A stretch of 64,000 bases of DNA, taken from positions 95,029 to 159,028 of the forward strand of contig PBFW01000009.1 in NCBI GenBank assembly GCA_002719955.1. Reading direction: 5' to 3'. Made by a program: the position numbers and the translations under genes. The notes under the pieces were generated by a model. It was not told the origin of the DNA, ran no database searches, and worked only from the letters and a program-made list of their open reading frames with translations. Positions within the stretch are counted from its first letter, which is position 1, and every line of letters begins with the position of its first letter. The DNA is from Deltaproteobacteria bacterium. GTDB taxonomy: Bacteria > Myxococcota_A > UBA9160 > UBA4427. Below are positions 53,676 to 62,570 of this stretch, one piece after another.

Positions 53676-54067
53676 GGGATTCCTGTCGGAGGCCGGCCGC
53701 AGTGTCGCTTCGGACCTCGGCGGGGCGCAACCGCTTCCGAGGCCGAAACGCTTCACGCAATTCTGGGCGGTTCCGTGTCTGAAAGAGAACAATTCAATAC
53801 TCTAATTGTGTTGTTCTTGGGTGAGTCGCTCCACAGAGGCTCCCGTGCTAGCCTGCCGCGCTCTCGGAGTCGCCCCACGGAATCGTGGCGGCCTCTTTCG
53901 GGAAGATCAGAAGTGATGCGGCGCCGGTCCATCCCCGGACGGCGCCTCCCAACTCGAGCGTGGGATCCGCGAAGAATCGCGGTGAGCATTCTCGAGCAGC
54001 ATCGACCGCGACGAACCCACCCGATCGAAGGGCTGGGTTCCAATCCGGACGAGGAGAAACGTTTGAC
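53676..54067. other. Divergent promoter region between the phosphodiesterase and rplC
   Basis: A 392-base gap between divergent genes. It contains an AT-rich inverted repeat ACAATT (53789-53794) / AATTGT (53804-53809) with a nine-base spacer, next to TACTCT; it may be an operator or promoter element. No small gene was supported. Confidence 0.45.
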
Positions 54068-54787
54068 ATGTCCATCGAATTGATTTGCAAGAAACTCGGA
54101 ATGAGCCAGGTCTTTACCGAATCGGGCGAAGCCGTGCCCGTCACCGTGCTCGAAGCGGGTCCGAATGTCGTGGTCCAAAAGAAGACGTTGGAAAAGGACG
54201 GCTATATTGCGGTCCAGCTCGCTTTCGGCGATCGCCGCGAGGCGCTCTTCTCGAGGGCCGAGAAGACGCATTTCGAGAAGAATGGGGGAGGCGCCCCAAA
54301 GCGCCATCTCTCCGAGTGTCGGTTGACGGAAGAAGAGGCGGCGACGCTCGAGCCCGGGATGGAAATCGCCGCCAGCGTCTTCGGTGTGGGTCAGCGCGTC
54401 GACGCGATCGGCATGAGCAAGGGGCGCGGATTCACCGGCGTCGTCCGGCGCCACGGCTTCACGATCAAGAAGCGCACCCACGGCACCCACGAGAATTACA
54501 GACACGGCGGCTCGATTGGCGCGGGCGCGGATCCGGGCAAGGTGATCAAGGGCATGAAAATGGCCGGACAGCACGGTAATGCGCGCATCACGACGCAAAA
54601 CCTCGAGGTGATTCGCGTCGACGCCGAGCGCAATCTGCTCTTCGTCCGTGGCGCCGTCCCGGGTCACAAGAACGGGATCGTGAAGATCCGCACCGCTGCC
54701 AAGCACGGCGACCAGGGTCTGGGGACGCCTCCCGGCAAGGGCGGCGAGGCCGCGGACGCTTCCGAGAGCGCCGAGGCGACCGAATAG
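54068..54787 (+). CDS. rplC: 50S ribosomal protein L3, isolated gene
   Basis: A 239-residue L3. The Prosite-type L3 signature is complete: FGVGQRVDAIGMSKGRGFTG followed by VVRR. PGKVIKGMKMAGQHGN and LFVRGAVPGHKNGIVKI also match the family. L3 starts folding of the 23S 3' domain. A ribosome-binding GAGGAG precedes the ATG. The gene stands alone: none of rpsJ, rplD, rplW or rplB is next to it, unlike the S10 operon arrangement of nearly all bacteria. It has a non-conserved C-terminal acidic tail of about 25 residues. Confidence 0.93.
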   Translation: MSIELICKKLGMSQVFTESGEAVPVTVLEAGPNVVVQKKTLEKDGYIAVQLAFGDRREALFSRAEKTHFEKNGGGAPKRHLSECRLTEEEAATLEPGMEIAASVFGVGQRVDAIGMSKGRGFTGVVRRHGFTIKKRTHGTHENYRHGGSIGAGADPGKVIKGMKMAGQHGNARITTQNLEVIRVDAERNLLFVRGAVPGHKNGIVKIRTAAKHGDQGLGTPPGKGGEAADASESAEATE

Positions 54788-55094
54788 CTTCGAACGTCTC
54801 GCCATATGCCCGATTCGCTCGGGTGTGATGGCGAAGACCGCCGAGGGTCCCTCTCTCGGTAGCTTCTTCGATTCGGCCGATTGCCCAGCTCCGTCGCGGA
54901 TTCGGGTCGGTCGATTTCGGATCGGGATCGGGGCACCTCTTTCCGGGTCCCGTGCGTGAGCCGCTCCGAGTGCTTCGTTGCAGGCGTCGGGGACATTTTC
55001 CTGGAGGAAAAGGCCTCCGCCCTCGAGAATCACGAGGGGTCGGTTGCTGGCTCCGGGAGTTCATTTCACCAGGGGCTTCCAACCATCGGGTTCG
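54788..55094. other. Intergenic region after rplC
   Basis: About 307 bases where no gene, clear terminator or known RNA was recognised. A weak hairpin with CCGAG/CTCGG around 54840-54862 is the only structure noticed. Confidence 0.4.
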
Positions 55095-55286
55095 ATGGTG
55101 TCCTTTTCTCAGATGCAGACCTTCTCGACCTACTACGGTCGATATTCGAGCGAACTCCCCGAATATGCCACGTGGTATCGCGCACACGAGCAGCCGGAGA
55201 TGAGCGACGAAGAATTCCTTGCGGCCGAGGAATTCGAAATCGTGTTCGAGGATTTTCGCGGCCGCTTCGGGGCACCCACCCCTTGA
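55095..55286 (+). CDS. Small acidic hypothetical protein
   Basis: A 63-residue reading (or 57 from the ATG at 55113) with a composition unlike random frames: QTFSTYYGRYSSELPEYATW, then DEEFLAAEEFEIVFEDF, rich in aromatic and acidic residues. No family is recognised. It lies between rplC and rlmE on the same strand. The start choice and expression are uncertain. Confidence 0.4.
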   Translation: MVSFSQMQTFSTYYGRYSSELPEYATWYRAHEQPEMSDEEFLAAEEFEIVFEDFRGRFGAPTP

Positions 55287-55354
55287 GTTCGGGTGCCCGG
55301 GCCCGGGCGCCATGCATGGAAGTCGGGCCGAAGCTGATATCGTTGCCTTCGCCC

Positions 55355-56002
55355 ATGGCCAGGTACAACCGCAAAGACCATCTCCACCAACGTGCGAAGA
55401 AGGAAGGCTTGCGCTCGCGCGCGGCCTATAAACTCGACGAGGTGCAACAGCAGTTCAAGCTGCTCTCGAAGGGGCAGAGGGTCGCGGACCTCGGTTGCTG
55501 GCCGGGCGGCTGGCTCGAGGTCGCCGCGAAATTCGTGGGACCGACGGGGCGCGTGGTCGGGGTGGATCGAGCAGAGGTCGATCCGCCGATTCCGCTGGCG
55601 AACGTGACGGCGCTCGTCGGCGACCTCGAGGACGCGGACATGGCGGTGCGGCTCACGGCTGCACTCGGCTCGGATGGATCCGCCATGGGGCAGGGTGAGG
55701 TCGAGCGCACCCTCGCCGATGTGGTGCTTTCGGACGCTGCACCGAAACTCACCGGCGTGCGCGAAACCGACCGCGCGAACGAGGAGCGATTGCTCGAGGC
55801 GATCGAAGGGCTGATGCCGAAGCTTCTCGCACCGGGTGGATCCTTGGTGATCAAGACTCTCGAGGGGCCGGAGGCGCAGGAGATCGATCGGCGTCTGCGG
55901 AAGATCTTCGAGAGGGCGAAGACGGTGAAGCTCCGGTCGACGCGGAAGGGCAGTACGGAGAAATATCTGATCGCCCGGGGTTATCTCGGCGGCAGCGACT
56001 GA
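55355..56002 (+). CDS. rlmE: 23S rRNA (uridine-2552-2'-O)-methyltransferase, RlmE/FtsJ
   Basis: A 215-residue Rossmann methyltransferase. The K-D-K-E catalytic tetrad can be followed: Lys in SRAAYKLDE, Asp in VLSDAAPKLTG, Lys in LVIKTLEG, Glu in RKGSTEKYLIARG. The SAM loop is VADLGCWPGGWLEVAAKF (the usual second residues AAPGG are replaced by CWPGG, which is common in the family). The start is the ATG giving MARYNRKDHLHQRAK. Confidence 0.92.
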   Translation: MARYNRKDHLHQRAKKEGLRSRAAYKLDEVQQQFKLLSKGQRVADLGCWPGGWLEVAAKFVGPTGRVVGVDRAEVDPPIPLANVTALVGDLEDADMAVRLTAALGSDGSAMGQGEVERTLADVVLSDAAPKLTGVRETDRANEERLLEAIEGLMPKLLAPGGSLVIKTLEGPEAQEIDRRLRKIFERAKTVKLRSTRKGSTEKYLIARGYLGGSD

Positions 56003-56321
56003 TTCCAAGCACGCTCGCGGCCGACGCGAATGGACCGGCCCTTGATGAGCAGCGCGTGGAGGGGGATCCGGGTCTGCAGAGCGCTCGCCAACGATCGCGA
56101 CGGACGATCGACTATCAAGGGTGGATAGAGATCGACAGGCCAGGGCACGTTCGGGGATGCTCGGCAGCGATCTTTTCGGAGCGGATCGCGGGCGAGCAGC
56201 CAGCTCTCGTGTCGGGCTCCCTGGCCGCGAATCAGATAGACTCAGCGCCCATTCCGGCCGCGGCCCGCGTCACCGATCACCTCGGGTGGGCTCGTCCAAA
56301 CGCACAACCAGGAGCCTCTCA
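56003..56321. other. Intergenic region before the VOC-family gene
   Basis: A 319-base gap without a supported gene. Frames open through it do not resemble any protein. No terminator or promoter was identified with confidence. Confidence 0.4.
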
Positions 56322-56807
56322 ATGTCCAGCCCCCGTCCCTTCAATGTCCTCGGTGTCCAGCAGATCGCGATCGGCGGGCTCGACAAGCATCGGCTTCGAC
56401 ATTTCTGGGTGGACATCATGGGCCTTCGCTACGGCCACTCCTATTCGAGCGAGAAGGAGAACGTGGACGAGGATATCTGCGAGACCGGCGTGGGAGCCTT
56501 CACCGTCGAGGTCGACCTCATGCAGCCTCTCGATCCCGAGAAGCGCCCGAAGGTCCACGAGCCCGCGCTCAACCACATCGGCCTGTGGATCGATGATCTG
56601 GCGACGGCGGTTTCGTGGCTCGAAGGAGAGGGCGTGCGTTTCACACCGGGTGGTATCCGAAAGGGCGCCGCCGGCTACGATGTCTGCTTCATTCATCCGA
56701 AGGGCAATGACGCCGCCCCGATCGGGTCCGAGGGCGTACTCGTCGAACTCGTGCAGGCCCCGGCCGAGGTCAGGCAGGCCTTCGAGACGATCGCAAGCGC
56801 GTCGTAG
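56322..56807 (+). CDS. VOC-family protein (glyoxalase/methylmalonyl-CoA-epimerase fold)
   Basis: A 161-residue metalloprotein-fold domain with paired beta-alpha-beta modules: [20 protein letters not shown], then [23 protein letters not shown], and a last strand [10 protein letters not shown] whose Glu is a likely metal ligand. The pattern is close to methylmalonyl-CoA epimerases and lactoylglutathione lyases but cannot be assigned to one. The ATG follows GGAG. Confidence 0.85.
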   Translation: MSSPRPFNVLGVQQIAIGGLDKHRLRHFWVDIMGLRYGHSYSSEKENVDEDICETGVGAFTVEVDLMQPLDPEKRPKVHEPALNHIGLWIDDLATAVSWLEGEGVRFTPGGIRKGAAGYDVCFIHPKGNDAAPIGSEGVLVELVQAPAEVRQAFETIASAS

Positions 56808-56858
56808 CTGCGCCGCGGATGGGGTCGGAGGCGAGCTTCAGCGGAGATCCGGTGAGCG

Positions 56859-57260
56859 TCAGCCGGCCTCGTCGTTCTCGAGACTGATCTGGTCGTTCAG
56901 CGTCCAAAAATCGTAGATGACACCGACTCCGAAGAGCCCGCCGCTCACCAGGTAGAGTGCGCCGCTCAGCCATTTCTCCTGATAGAAACGGTGGATGCCG
57001 AAGATCCCGACGAAGGTGAGCAGGATCCAGGCGATCGTGTAATCGAGGGGCCCCTCGCTATATCGAAGGTCGGCGTCGCGGTCGAGCGAGGGCATCAGGA
57101 AGAGGTCGATCAGCCAGCCGATTCCGAGCAGACCGAAGGTGAAGAGATAGATCGTGCCCGAGACGGGGCGTCCGAAATAGAAGCGGTGCGCTCCCAGGAA
57201 GCCGAAGATCCACAGGACATAGCCGACGAAAAGGGAATGCGTATTCTCGTTCTCGGACAC
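56859..57260 (-). CDS. Protein with two tandem TM2 domains
   Basis: A 133-residue membrane protein made of two TM2 units. The first has VGYVLWIFGFLGAHRFYFGR then LFTFGLLGIGWLIDLFLMP, the second LLTFVGIFGIHRFYQEKWLS then LVSGGLFGVGVIYDFWTLN. Each shows the HRFY motif and a later Asp-containing helix. The GTG at 57260 follows GAGGAG and is preferred to the longer frame. The function of TM2 proteins in bacteria is mostly unknown. Confidence 0.88.
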   Translation of the reverse strand: MSENENTHSLFVGYVLWIFGFLGAHRFYFGRPVSGTIYLFTFGLLGIGWLIDLFLMPSLDRDADLRYSEGPLDYTIAWILLTFVGIFGIHRFYQEKWLSGALYLVSGGLFGVGVIYDFWTLNDQISLENDEAG

Positions 57261-57353
57261 TTGGCTTGACTCCTCGTTCGGACCTTCGCGCGTCGCGGGG
57301 CGAAGGCGGATCGCGCTATTTCGGGTCACTCCTTCTACGTGCCCTCCCCGCGC

Positions 57354-58463
57354 CTAGCTGGTCTTTTTCTCTCTTGGCGCGGGTACGGCGGGTCCCAGCA
57401 GGACGGCGACCCAATGCGTGGAGGGCTGGCTACGGAGCAGGATTCGCAGGATCACGGTCAGCGGAACCGCCAGGACCATTCCGACCGGGCCGAGCACCCA
57501 ACCCCAGAAGACGAGCGAAGTGACCACGATCAGCGGCGAGAGTCCCATCCCGTCCCCCATCACACGCGGCTCGAGGAAACTCCCGACGGCGATGTTGATT
57601 CCGATATAGATGATGGCGACGATCGCGGCGGTCTGCGGACTGTTGTCGATGAGCGCGAGTGCGACCGCCGGTACCGCTGCGATGACGGAGCCTACGGCGG
57701 GGACAAAATTCAGCAGAAATGCGATCAGGGCCCAAAGCGGCGCGAATTTGACCCCCAGCAGGATGAGCGCGCTATAGGCGAGGAGACCGGTCAGCATGCT
57801 GGTGAGCGTCTTGATTCCCAGATAGCGACGGATCGATTGGCCGATCTCGGACATCCGTCCCTCGATCTCGGGGGAGTCGCCGAAGGCCTCGCGGACCTTG
57901 CGCGGGAAACTCGACGCTTCGAGCAGGATGAAACAAACGGTGAGGAAGAGCAGGAAGGCGTTGTTGAGGAGCGAGCCGAGGTTGCCGGCAAGATTGCCCG
58001 CCAGGCCGAGGGCCGCTCTTGGATCGAAGGGGTTCGCCTCGTCGGTGGAGGTGCCGAAGTCGATTCCGAAACTCGCGAGCGTGGTCGCGAGCGATTCGAC
58101 CACCGAGCCAAAGCGCTCCTGATAGGAGGGCAGCAATCGGGTGAATTCGTTGATCGACGAACTCATCAGGCCCCCGAACACCGCGCCGATTCCGAAGAGG
58201 CCCAGCAGGACGACGACGAGCGCGATCGGAGTCGGCAGACCGTGGTCCCGCAGCCAGAAGAGCGCGGGGGCGCAGAGCAAGCCTATGAATCCTGCGAGCA
58301 GAAAGGGCACGAAGAGCGAACTCGCTGCCTTGATTCCAGCGATGATGATGACGGTCGAGGCCAGGCCGAGCAGCGCGTTCGAAGTCGGGTGCGAGCGTTC
58401 GATGGGCACGCCGATAGAATGCCGCGAGTTGCTTCTGATGGACAGTGGGTGCTTGCGAAGCAT
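57354..58463 (-). CDS. AI-2E family transporter
   Basis: A 369-residue polytopic membrane protein with about eight helices and a periplasmic/coil region (about 85-150). The family hallmarks are IRRYLGIKTLTSMLTGLLAY, ALIAFLLNFVPAVGSVIAAVP, and VGSFLEPRVMGDGMGLSPL. Some members export autoinducer-2, others act as Na+/H+ antiporters, and the substrate is not predictable here. Confidence 0.92.
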   Translation of the reverse strand: MLRKHPLSIRSNSRHSIGVPIERSHPTSNALLGLASTVIIIAGIKAASSLFVPFLLAGFIGLLCAPALFWLRDHGLPTPIALVVVLLGLFGIGAVFGGLMSSSINEFTRLLPSYQERFGSVVESLATTLASFGIDFGTSTDEANPFDPRAALGLAGNLAGNLGSLLNNAFLLFLTVCFILLEASSFPRKVREAFGDSPEIEGRMSEIGQSIRRYLGIKTLTSMLTGLLAYSALILLGVKFAPLWALIAFLLNFVPAVGSVIAAVPAVALALIDNSPQTAAIVAIIYIGINIAVGSFLEPRVMGDGMGLSPLIVVTSLVFWGWVLGPVGMVLAVPLTVILRILLRSQPSTHWVAVLLGPAVPAPREKKTS

Positions 58464-58544
58464 CGGAGCGCGCAGGGCCGAGTCGCGCCACGTCGATGGC
58501 AGGATTTCGCGGGGGGGCTAGCTTGAGGCAAACGGAGGCCGATC

Positions 58545-58892
58545 ATGGGCACTACGGGATGGAAGGATTTCGATCTCGCGAAGATGGTCGAGCGGGCGGA
58601 AAATCAGGCGGCGCCCTATTTCGAATTCCTGCGGGTGCCACAGCTTTCTTGCGGCATCTATACGCTCAGCGCCGGGGCGGCGGACACCCAATCCGCCCAC
58701 GATGAGGACGAGGTCTACTTCGTACTCCGGGGGCGGGCAAAGATGGAATTCGACGGTGACAAGAAGGAGCTGGGCCCGGGCTCGATCCTCTACGTTCCCG
58801 CCGACACCGATCACGCCTTCGTCGAGATCGAAGAGGATCTCTCGCTGCTCGTCTTCTTCGGATCCGGCGGACCCTCCGGCGCGCAAATCTGA
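58545..58892 (+). CDS. Cupin-domain protein
   Basis: A 115-residue single-domain cupin. It shows the first conserved cupin motif HDEDEVYFVLRGRAKME and the second LYVPADTDHAFVEIEEDLSLLVFF, which supply a metal-binding His/Glu set. A GGAGG ribosome-binding site is close to the ATG. It opens a small plus-strand group with an NTF2-like gene. Confidence 0.88.
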   Translation: MGTTGWKDFDLAKMVERAENQAAPYFEFLRVPQLSCGIYTLSAGAADTQSAHDEDEVYFVLRGRAKMEFDGDKKELGPGSILYVPADTDHAFVEIEEDLSLLVFFGSGGPSGAQI

Positions 58893-58929
58893 TCGTGTGC
58901 TCGTGAGCGAGCGAAAGGATCCCGGCCTC

Positions 58930-59472
58930 ATGTCCAAGAAATCCGAGGCAGAAGCCGTCGAGACCCTCCTGGACATCGAAGAGATCAAACGCCTCAAGTA
59001 CAGATATATGCGCTGCGTAGACATGAAGCTCTGGGAGGAGATGGAGACGGTCTTCGTTCCCGAGGCGACGTGTGCGTATAGCGCGGGCCGCTACAGCTAC
59101 GAGGGTCGTGACGCAATCATCGAATGGTTGAAGAAGGGCATGGACCGCGACGGCTTCCATTCGACCCACAGCGTCCATCAACCCGAGATCGACTTTCTTC
59201 CCGCGAATTCTCGCGAGGCGGAGGGCGTCGAGGGCCGGGCGACGGGGGTCTGGAAGATCGAGGATATCGTTGTCGATACGGATTTCGACATCGTGATTTC
59301 TGGGGCCGCCTTCTACCACGATCGCTATGTGAAGCGCGGGGGTGTTTGGTTGATCGAGCACACGGGATACGATCGGATCTGGGAGCAGATGGAGTCGCGT
59401 AAGGATCGGCCTAGCATCAAGCTCACCGCCTCGATGTGGACGACTGGCGGCGCGAGCGCGATCGAGGCCTGA
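58930..59472 (+). CDS. NTF2-like (SnoaL) fold protein
   Basis: A 180-residue protein with the NTF2/SnoaL-like pattern: an N-terminal helix IEEIKRLKYRYMRCVDMKLW, then EMETVFVPEATCAYS, GRDAIIEWLKKGM, HSTHSVHQPEIDF, and a C-terminal beta sheet ending GGVWLIEHTGYDRIWEQME. Related proteins include dehydratases, isomerases and ring-hydroxylating dioxygenase small subunits. The reaction here is unknown. It begins 37 bases after the cupin gene. Confidence 0.85.
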   Translation: MSKKSEAEAVETLLDIEEIKRLKYRYMRCVDMKLWEEMETVFVPEATCAYSAGRYSYEGRDAIIEWLKKGMDRDGFHSTHSVHQPEIDFLPANSREAEGVEGRATGVWKIEDIVVDTDFDIVISGAAFYHDRYVKRGGVWLIEHTGYDRIWEQMESRKDRPSIKLTASMWTTGGASAIEA

Positions 59473-59481
59473 GCACTCGAG

Positions 59482-60060
59482 ATGGCCGAGCTCTCCTCCG
59501 ATCCCGAACGAGAGCGTCGCGCCGCCTCGCGGTCCTGCGGTCCCTGTTCCCTCTGTTGCACCGTCCTGCGGGTCGACGAACTCGGCAAGGGTGCGGGTCG
59601 CGACTGCGTCCACCAGCGCGGGGAGCGCGGTTGTGGGATTCACGATACGCGACCGCCGATCTGCCGCGCCTATCGATGTCTCTGGTTACAGGGTGGTCTT
59701 GCGGATGACGAACGCCCCGACGCGACCGGTGGGATCGTCGATCTCGAAGCGGTCGGGATTGGTTTGCGCCTGGGAATTCGTGAAAGCCGCCGCGGCGCCT
59801 TCGACGATTCGCCTGTGCTGCAGGGGATCGCGGAGCGCTATCGGAGCGAAATGCCCATCCGGATCAGCGATGCCGAGGACGTCACGAATCCCGACCGGCC
59901 CTTTCGCGTGCTGCTCGCGGGAGGCCTCGAACATCGTCTCGCGGGAGATCGGATCGAGATCCATCGAGGCGGGATTCTGATCGAGCGGAAAAGACTTCCC
60001 TGGGCGGAACGCCTGGGTCGGCTGCTCTCGATCTGGTGGCGCAACCGAAAGCTGCAGTGA
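59482..60060 (+). CDS. YkgJ-type cysteine-cluster protein
   Basis: A 192-residue protein. The N-terminal cysteine cluster is CGPCSLCC followed by GCGIHDTRPPICRAYRC, the zinc/iron-chelating pattern of the YkgJ family. The C-terminal half is not recognisable. The gene follows the NTF2-like gene by nine bases. Confidence 0.85.
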   Translation: MAELSSDPERERRAASRSCGPCSLCCTVLRVDELGKGAGRDCVHQRGERGCGIHDTRPPICRAYRCLWLQGGLADDERPDATGGIVDLEAVGIGLRLGIRESRRGAFDDSPVLQGIAERYRSEMPIRISDAEDVTNPDRPFRVLLAGGLEHRLAGDRIEIHRGGILIERKRLPWAERLGRLLSIWWRNRKLQ

Positions 60061-60412
60061 GTGTCTCCCCGCGGACGCCGCCGTGGTGGGCGTCTCGCGC
60101 GGATTGGCAGGGCCGGTGCATCGCTGATGCACGTTCAGCTCGATCGAACGCATCGAACCCGAAGCGCTCGCGTTCCCGCGCGGATATCATCGGGCCGAAT
60201 GCAGGACTCATGATTTCGTGGCCGATCGGACGATAAGGTCATCCAGAGATCGAGGAGAGAGCGTGCGCGGCGGAAGCCCCATTTTGATCGCGTGCAATGA
60301 TCATGATGTTCGATTCCCCAGTGTCGGTCAGGCCTAACGTCGTCTCGTGGCGGACTCGGGCTCGGCATGCGCGACGGTCGTGGGGGCGACCGATCGGCGC
60401 CAGGAGTTCCGC
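60061..60412. other. Intergenic region before the histidine phosphatase gene
   Basis: A 352-base stretch without a supported gene. No terminator, promoter or RNA structure was recognised with confidence. Confidence 0.4.
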
Positions 60413-61144
60413 ATGACGAAATCCGATGCGAGGGTTGTGCGCGGTCGTCGGGTCGTAGCCTTTGTGAGGCATGGGCATTTCGATCGCCCGGAGGGCACGG
60501 CGAGTGCCCATTCCCTCTTTCCGCTGAGCGCCGAAGGCCGAGGCCAGGCCGAGCGCGCCGCGGGGCCCATCCTCGAGATGTGTCAGGATCTCGAACTCGA
60601 GATCGACTCCAGGATCGAAGCCTCGCAGCTGCTGCGGGCCTGGGAGACCGCCAATATCGTGGCGGGATCCCTCTCCGAGCGATTGGCCGAAGAAAAGCAC
60701 CAGCGCTTCCACGTTATCCAGCGCGACGAGCTGATCGAACGCGGATTGGGGAGCGCCGCGAATTTGACCTTCGAGCGGATTCACGAGATGCTCGCGTCGG
60801 ATCCGCGCCTGGGCCCGCTTCCCGACGGATGGCGCCGCATGCCGGAATTCCGCTTACCGGTTCAGGGAGCGGAGTCGCTCATGCAGGCGGGCGCGCGAGT
60901 CGCGGCGCGTGTCGCGACGAGCATCGACTCGATTCCCGGTGAGGATCCGCGAGACGTCGTGCGGCTCTTCGTGGCGCATAGCGGCTGCTTGCGACACGCG
61001 GCGGTCGTGCTCGGAGCGGTCGATGTCCGGGCCGTCCCCGAGCTCTCGATGGACTTCACGCAGGCCGTCATGATCGAGAAGCTCCCGAGCGGAGACTGGA
61101 TCCATATCGGGGGTCAGTTTCGGAAGCATCTTTCGGGGAGCTGA
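60413..61144 (+). CDS. Histidine phosphatase family protein
   Basis: A 243-residue phosphoglycerate-mutase-like phosphatase. The catalytic RHG is in VAFVRHGHFDRP near residue 18, the second arginine region is in EASQLLRAWETANIV, and the second histidine is in LFVAHSGCLRHAAV. The ATG at 60413 follows AGGAG and is preferred to an upstream start at 60347. The substrate is not predictable. Confidence 0.88.
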   Translation: MTKSDARVVRGRRVVAFVRHGHFDRPEGTASAHSLFPLSAEGRGQAERAAGPILEMCQDLELEIDSRIEASQLLRAWETANIVAGSLSERLAEEKHQRFHVIQRDELIERGLGSAANLTFERIHEMLASDPRLGPLPDGWRRMPEFRLPVQGAESLMQAGARVAARVATSIDSIPGEDPRDVVRLFVAHSGCLRHAAVVLGAVDVRAVPELSMDFTQAVMIEKLPSGDWIHIGGQFRKHLSGS

Positions 61145-61164
61145 GCCGGGAGTTCAAGCTGCGC

Positions 61165-62187
61165 TCAGTCTTCGGCCAGCAATCCGACGTGTTTGGCCGT
61201 GAGGTGGCCCGCCCGGTAGAGCCAGCGAACGGTGTCCGTATAGGTCTCTCGTGCGTCGCGAAATTGTACACCGAGCTCTCGTGTCGTTCGTTCGGCGCTA
61301 CACCCGGGCCACTGTGTCGCATATTCCATCGCATCCCGCGTGAGCGGGAACTCGAAATCGTAGATCCGCTTGATCCAGTCTCCGATCGTACCCAGCACGC
61401 GAAGCGGCGGACCCGGCATGGAAAAGCGAAAGAGCCGCGTGCCCGTAATCTCGTCGAGGATGCGGTAGGTCTGTGGCCAATCGAGGAAGGGGCCGGCCGC
61501 AACATATCGCGCAGGGCCGTCAGGAAATTCGAGCAGCTTCAGGTGCAGTTTCGCGAGGTCGCGCGCGTCGACGATCTGGTAGCCGCTCGACGTGATGATT
61601 CCCGTCTGTTTGAAAAAGATGTAGACGGCGCCATTCGCATCGGAGAGGCCCGGGTCGTCGGGACCGATGATGCCCGTCGGATAGGAGACGCGGATCGGCG
61701 CGCCCTCGGCCTGCATGCGGCGGATCTCGTGCTCGCCTTGGGCCTTGCTTTGGGCGTAGGCGGTCGTTCCGGGGGCGATCGGTGAGTCGACGTGGATCTC
61801 GTCGCCGCCCGGCGCGAAGAAGATCGACGAACTCGAGACGTAGACGATCGAGGAAAGTCCTCGGCGCACCGCTCCCCCGATGACGAACTCGACGCCCCGT
61901 GCGTTCGTCTCGAGCACCGTCTTCGCCATCGACCGCCGCATCGAGACCAGTGCCGCCCCGTGGTAGACCGCGTCGCAGCCCTCCATGGCGCGTTCGACTG
62001 AGTCGGCCTGGGTGATGTCGCCGACGATCACGTCTTTCTCGGGGATTCCGATGCCCAGCGGGTCGAAGGTCTGGCGGACCTTTTCGGCGCTGCGAACGAG
62101 GAGGCGAACCGAGTGGCCCTCGGTGAGATAGCGGCGAACGGTATGGGAGCCTGCGAGGCCGGTGCCGCCGGTCATCATCACGCGCAT
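61165..62187 (-). CDS. NAD-dependent epimerase/dehydratase (extended SDR)
   Basis: A 340-residue extended short-chain dehydrogenase: the cofactor motif MTGGTGLAGSHTVR, VYHGAALVSM, the active-site pair in TTAYAQSKAQGEHE (Tyr-x3-Lys), and YPTGIIGPDDPG. The C-terminal helices are of the dihydroflavonol-reductase-like group, which includes reductases of steroids, hydroxysteroids and sugars. The substrate is unknown. Confidence 0.88.
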   Translation of the reverse strand: MRVMMTGGTGLAGSHTVRRYLTEGHSVRLLVRSAEKVRQTFDPLGIGIPEKDVIVGDITQADSVERAMEGCDAVYHGAALVSMRRSMAKTVLETNARGVEFVIGGAVRRGLSSIVYVSSSSIFFAPGGDEIHVDSPIAPGTTAYAQSKAQGEHEIRRMQAEGAPIRVSYPTGIIGPDDPGLSDANGAVYIFFKQTGIITSSGYQIVDARDLAKLHLKLLEFPDGPARYVAAGPFLDWPQTYRILDEITGTRLFRFSMPGPPLRVLGTIGDWIKRIYDFEFPLTRDAMEYATQWPGCSAERTTRELGVQFRDARETYTDTVRWLYRAGHLTAKHVGLLAED

Positions 62188-62329
62188 CGTCTCACTCGCC
62201 GCCTTCCTGGCCGGGCTGCCAGCACCCAGTCGAACGCGCGAATCCTAACTCGGCGGCCCTTCGCCGGGGAACCGATGGGGGCATAAGAGGCACACTCGGA
62301 GAGCGCCAGCGTCCAATCGGAGAGAATCG

Positions 62330-62512
62330 ATGAAATGGCTTTCCAAGCGTGTGCCGGGTTTGCGGAAGGGCTTCGCCGTCTTCTGGACCCTTGAGTTCGT
62401 GGCCCCCGCGGTCTTTGCTGCGGCGGTCTTCGGCGGCTGCGGCCCCTTCGATCCGATTCCGGGTGGCGAACGCTCCGGTCCGGTCGGAGCGGTGGAGGTC
62501 GACGACCGGTAG
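62330..62512 (+). CDS. Small hypothetical protein with a hydrophobic segment (possibly truncated)
   Basis: A 60-residue reading with an adjacent GGAGAG site. A hydrophobic stretch FWTLEFVAPAVFAAAVFGGC resembles an export signal with a Cys at its end, followed by GPFDPIPGGERSGPVGA and a stop. The second part resembles the start of longer secreted proteins, so this may be the fragment of a once longer gene. No family can be named securely. Confidence 0.4.
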   Translation: MKWLSKRVPGLRKGFAVFWTLEFVAPAVFAAAVFGGCGPFDPIPGGERSGPVGAVEVDDR

Positions 62513-62570
62513 GCAACCGATCGCAATCGCTGCGCGACTCAGACCCCGATTCCGGACGCAGCGAGGCGAG

